DNA from: Lineus longissimus
Lineage: Eukaryota > Nemertea > Pilidiophora > Heteronemertea > Lineidae
Assembly (NCBI RefSeq): GCF_910592395.1
Contig: NC_088321.1
Span: 9,302,001-9,366,000 of the forward strand
Direction: 5' to 3'
DNA length: 64,000 nt
Under the pieces are notes generated by a model. That model was not told where the DNA came from. It searched no databases and saw only the letters and a program-made list of their open reading frames with translations. Positions within the stretch are counted from its first letter, which is position 1; each line of letters opens with the position of its first letter. This document shows, in pieces, positions 62,151 through 64,000 of this stretch. A program made the position numbers and the translations under genes.

Positions 62151-63389
62151 CTACTGGGGCCTCTCTATCTTTCTAGCGTTAGGTAGAGAGGTCTTGGCCC
62201 TCTGTGTCGCAGTGGGGGCATATAATTTGTCCCAATCTTTCTGTGCTTGAGCCGCCTCTTGTACAGAATCTGCGAACAGGAAAGAACCGTCCATAGGAGC
62301 GGTTCTTAAGGCCCCTTCCAGCTGGAGGGATCTGATGACATTGAGAGAGCCCAGTGCGGCGTCTCTACGGAGTAGGACGCTATTTGCTGCGGTCTTGGCG
62401 GACAGCGCAATAGCGTGCCTAATCGAATGTGACAAGGATGTCACAAGCAATTTTGTGTCATCAGATAGTGACTCATTATCTTTTAGGGATCTGGCTAGGG
62501 CCAGGTTAGTGTGCTCTGCGTAGGAGAGCATCGCTAACGTGTTTTTGGCCAGACCCTCTTGTGCTCTAAGGTCTCGGTAAGCCGAGGAGGAGGTCACCCT
62601 AGGCACGAGTTGGTCCAGCTGTACATCGTCCTTTAATATGGAAGTCGATGCTGCAGCTGGACAGCCAGCCGAGCTGACTCGATAATAGTCAGCGCGGTAC
62701 TGCCTAACGGGAGGAAGTTGTGCCGTGAACAACTTCCCCGGTTTACACCAAGCTTCCGGTCCGACTGCCGGAAGGACAGGGATGGAAGTACGTTGGTGGG
62801 CGCCTTGTGAGTCTCTGATTGTACGCTCCAAAAGTTCAGAGACTGCTACCACCGACGGGGAGGGAGGAAGGAATTCAAGTGCCCGAGTGGAGCCTTGAGA
62901 AACCTGTGGATTGGGATCCACTTCCTGTCCCCAGAGTGAAAAGGTCGGTGTTGACAAGGCTGGCAGTTCCGGCGGGGTAGGGCACAGATCCTGCGGGAGG
63001 TACGCTCTGATCAAGGATCTGAGTGTCCTCATATCCGACAGGATACTGGCCTCCTCTGGTGACAGCTCCTCCTGATTGGGGGAGCGGTAGCCTGGCTGAG
63101 AACTCTCGTTCTCAGAAAATTCCTCTAAAATAGAGGAGTCGGATGGTGGGTATCCGATGGGACCAGGCTCACCAGAGGAACCGGAACCCTGCTCCAGATG
63201 GCTGAGTCTATCAGAAAGACCTGCTACCATCTGGATGAGCTTGGACAGTTGCTGTCCCGACTCGGGTTCCGGACCCGACGTGCGGCTTCTCTCAACGACG
63301 GGCGGTTGAGGCGAGGGTGAGCGCATAAGCGAACCCTGGAAGCCGTATGTGCGGGCGAATGGGTGTTCCGGAAGCGTGAAGATGCCCAT
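62151..63389 (-). CDS. Gag-like protein of DIRS-like element (main part)
   Basis: A 412-codon frame starting MGIFTLPEHPFARTYGFQGS. The first 200 residues are rich in P, S, E and Q and look disordered, with a short heptad-like stretch (LSKLIQMVAGLSDRLSHLEQ). The second half is more helical, with ALSAKTAANSVLLRRDAALG and a basic C-terminus (NARKIERPQ). No zinc knuckle is seen, which is usual for DIRS Gag-like proteins. Assignment rests mainly on position upstream of the reverse transcriptase. Whether it starts at this ATG or is reached by a frame change from the upstream frame cannot be settled here. Confidence 0.65.
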   Translation of the reverse strand: MGIFTLPEHPFARTYGFQGSLMRSPSPQPPVVERSRTSGPEPESGQQLSKLIQMVAGLSDRLSHLEQGSGSSGEPGPIGYPPSDSSILEEFSENESSQPGYRSPNQEELSPEEASILSDMRTLRSLIRAYLPQDLCPTPPELPALSTPTFSLWGQEVDPNPQVSQGSTRALEFLPPSPSVVAVSELLERTIRDSQGAHQRTSIPVLPAVGPEAWCKPGKLFTAQLPPVRQYRADYYRVSSAGCPAAASTSILKDDVQLDQLVPRVTSSSAYRDLRAQEGLAKNTLAMLSYAEHTNLALARSLKDNESLSDDTKLLVTSLSHSIRHAIALSAKTAANSVLLRRDAALGSLNVIRSLQLEGALRTAPMDGSFLFADSVQEAAQAQKDWDKLYAPTATQRAKTSLPNARKIERPQ

Positions 63390-64000
63390 ATTCTGAACCA
63401 GAGTTCAGATGTCCCCTCTGCGTAGCTCGTTCCATGGGAACGACGCCTCTGCTACGAGGAGGGGGTGGCACTTCCGGTTGGTTCCATCCAAGAGGTTGGC
63501 CAACGTAGGAAGGTGCCTGCATTTCCGGTAGGACGAAGTCCGAAACCGGAAATGCCCGTAACTCCTTCGCCGGTATGGAGCTACCGGAAGCCCTTTTAGA
63601 AGGAGGTACGGAGGGCGGAAACGCTGTTACCGAAGACGCATGGCGTTTCGGAGGTGGCGTTATAAGGTCCGGCCCTACTCTACTGTGTCCGTGAGGACTG
63701 GGGTTATTTCGCAGTAAAGACTGAGAAAAACCCCCAGTAGAGTCTTCGGTTACTGAAAAACGGGAACCCGCGTCAGTAACCGGAACTGCAATCGGCGGAC
63801 CGGAAGCAGGGTGCTCCCGCGGGTACAAAGGGCTTGTACTCGGGGGAGCGGACGACAGGGGAACCGGAAGGTTCCCTGAGGTCCGGGGTATATTAAACCC
63901 TTGGAGACTTATTGGATGTAAGTCTCCCTTGGGACCACAGACATTAATAATGTCAGATCCCGCATCCTTCGCAGCCGCGGCCGGAACCGGAACTCGGCTG
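63292..64000 (-). CDS. upstream ORF of DIRS-like element, runs off the window
   Basis: This frame is open from the window edge (first codon 63,999-63,997) to a stop at 63,292-63,294 and overlaps the start of the main Gag-like frame by 98 bp in another phase. Its visible product includes SDIINVCGPKGDLHP and a proline/serine-rich part (LITPPPKRHASSVTAFPPSV, with a basic PPPKRHA patch). There is no ATG before position 64,000, so the start lies outside. It may be the N-terminal part of the Gag-like protein separated by one frame change, or a separate small ORF as in some DIRS elements. Confidence 0.55.
   Translation of the reverse strand, partial: SRVPVPAAAAKDAGSDIINVCGPKGDLHPISLQGFNIPRTSGNLPVPLSSAPPSTSPLYPREHPASGPPIAVPVTDAGSRFSVTEDSTGGFSQSLLRNNPSPHGHSRVGPDLITPPPKRHASSVTAFPPSVPPSKRASGSSIPAKELRAFPVSDFVLPEMQAPSYVGQPLGWNQPEVPPPPRSRGVVPMERATQRGHLNSGSEYGHLHASGTPIRPHIRLPGFAYALTLASTARR
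63360..64000. promoter_or_regulatory. cluster of CCGGAA motifs
   Basis: CCGGAA or its complement TTCCGG occurs about ten times in 640 bp, for example at 63,366, 63,472, 63,523, 63,546, 63,584, 63,780, 63,800, 63,864, 63,981 and 63,987. Most are flanked by A as ACCGGAA, the core bound by ETS-family factors. GGGAACC/GGTTCCC forms a hairpin near 63,859-63,876. The cluster coincides with the upstream end of the coding region, where a DIRS promoter might lie, but it could simply reflect repeated codons. Confidence 0.25.

Larger units (their letters stand above)
58548..64000 (-). mobile_element. DIRS-like tyrosine-recombinase retrotransposon, degenerate and partial
   Basis: On the minus strand the order is Gag-like ORF, reverse transcriptase/RNase H, tyrosine recombinase, as in DIRS-type elements. 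These use a tyrosine recombinase instead of an integrase and lack long terminal repeats. The composition is clearly more GC-rich than the rest of the window. The 5' end lies beyond position 64,000. The 3' end is not defined; the inverted repeats at 58,185-58,547 may belong to its terminal region. Coding damage (below) shows that this copy is not autonomous as it stands. Confidence 0.85.

Overview
The window looks like nuclear DNA from an animal, most likely an aquatic invertebrate. The reasons are a DIRS-type tyrosine-recombinase retrotransposon, a THAP-type zinc-finger fragment, fragments resembling the C-terminal end of an L1/Tx1-type LINE reverse transcriptase, a short transposon with terminal inverted repeats, and AT-rich non-coding DNA with very little intact coding sequence. 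The species cannot be named from the sequence. Nothing here is bacterial in layout.

Layout. Positions 1-872 are unique, non-coding DNA. Positions 873 to about 55,366 are two adjacent, related satellite arrays. Array A (873 to about 17,530) has 19 units of 787-789 or 826-828 bp. The two lengths differ by one copy of a 39-bp hairpin-forming sub-repeat. Array A also holds four copies of a 54-bp micro-inversion, two copies of a 762-bp element with 25-bp terminal inverted repeats, and a tandem 5,610-bp duplication. Array B (about 17,531-55,366) has 24 units of 1,716, 1,337, 1,320 or about 1,780 bp. Its units share most modules with A but add a 379/396-bp module pair and a GC-rich, palindrome-rich 289-bp block inserted inside the LINE-like segment. 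From 40,775 the 1,337- and 1,716-bp units alternate as a 3,053-bp higher-order repeat. The many short open frames in both arrays are by-products of the repeats, not genes.

Positions 55,367-56,520 hold a truncated THAP domain fused to one solitary satellite unit that lacks the GC-rich block. Positions 56,527-58,225 hold a compact cassette of an unrecognised 320-codon frame, a repeat-rich frame ending in a membrane segment, and a small acidic frame that starts directly after the preceding stop codon. An 8-bp tandem duplication separates the first two frames. Positions 58,185-58,547 hold a perfect 63-bp inverted repeat and a nested 90-bp palindrome. From there to the right edge lies a minus-strand DIRS-like retrotransposon: Gag-like ORF (running off the window), reverse transcriptase/RNase H (two compensating frame changes and one stop codon), then tyrosine recombinase.

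Interpretation. This is a heterochromatin-like region built by repeated unequal exchange of a satellite that captured LINE sequence, bordered by mobile-element remains. No intact host gene is evident. The most unusual items are the modular LINE-containing satellite with inverted segments and palindromic blocks, the THAP-satellite junction, and the three-frame cassette.
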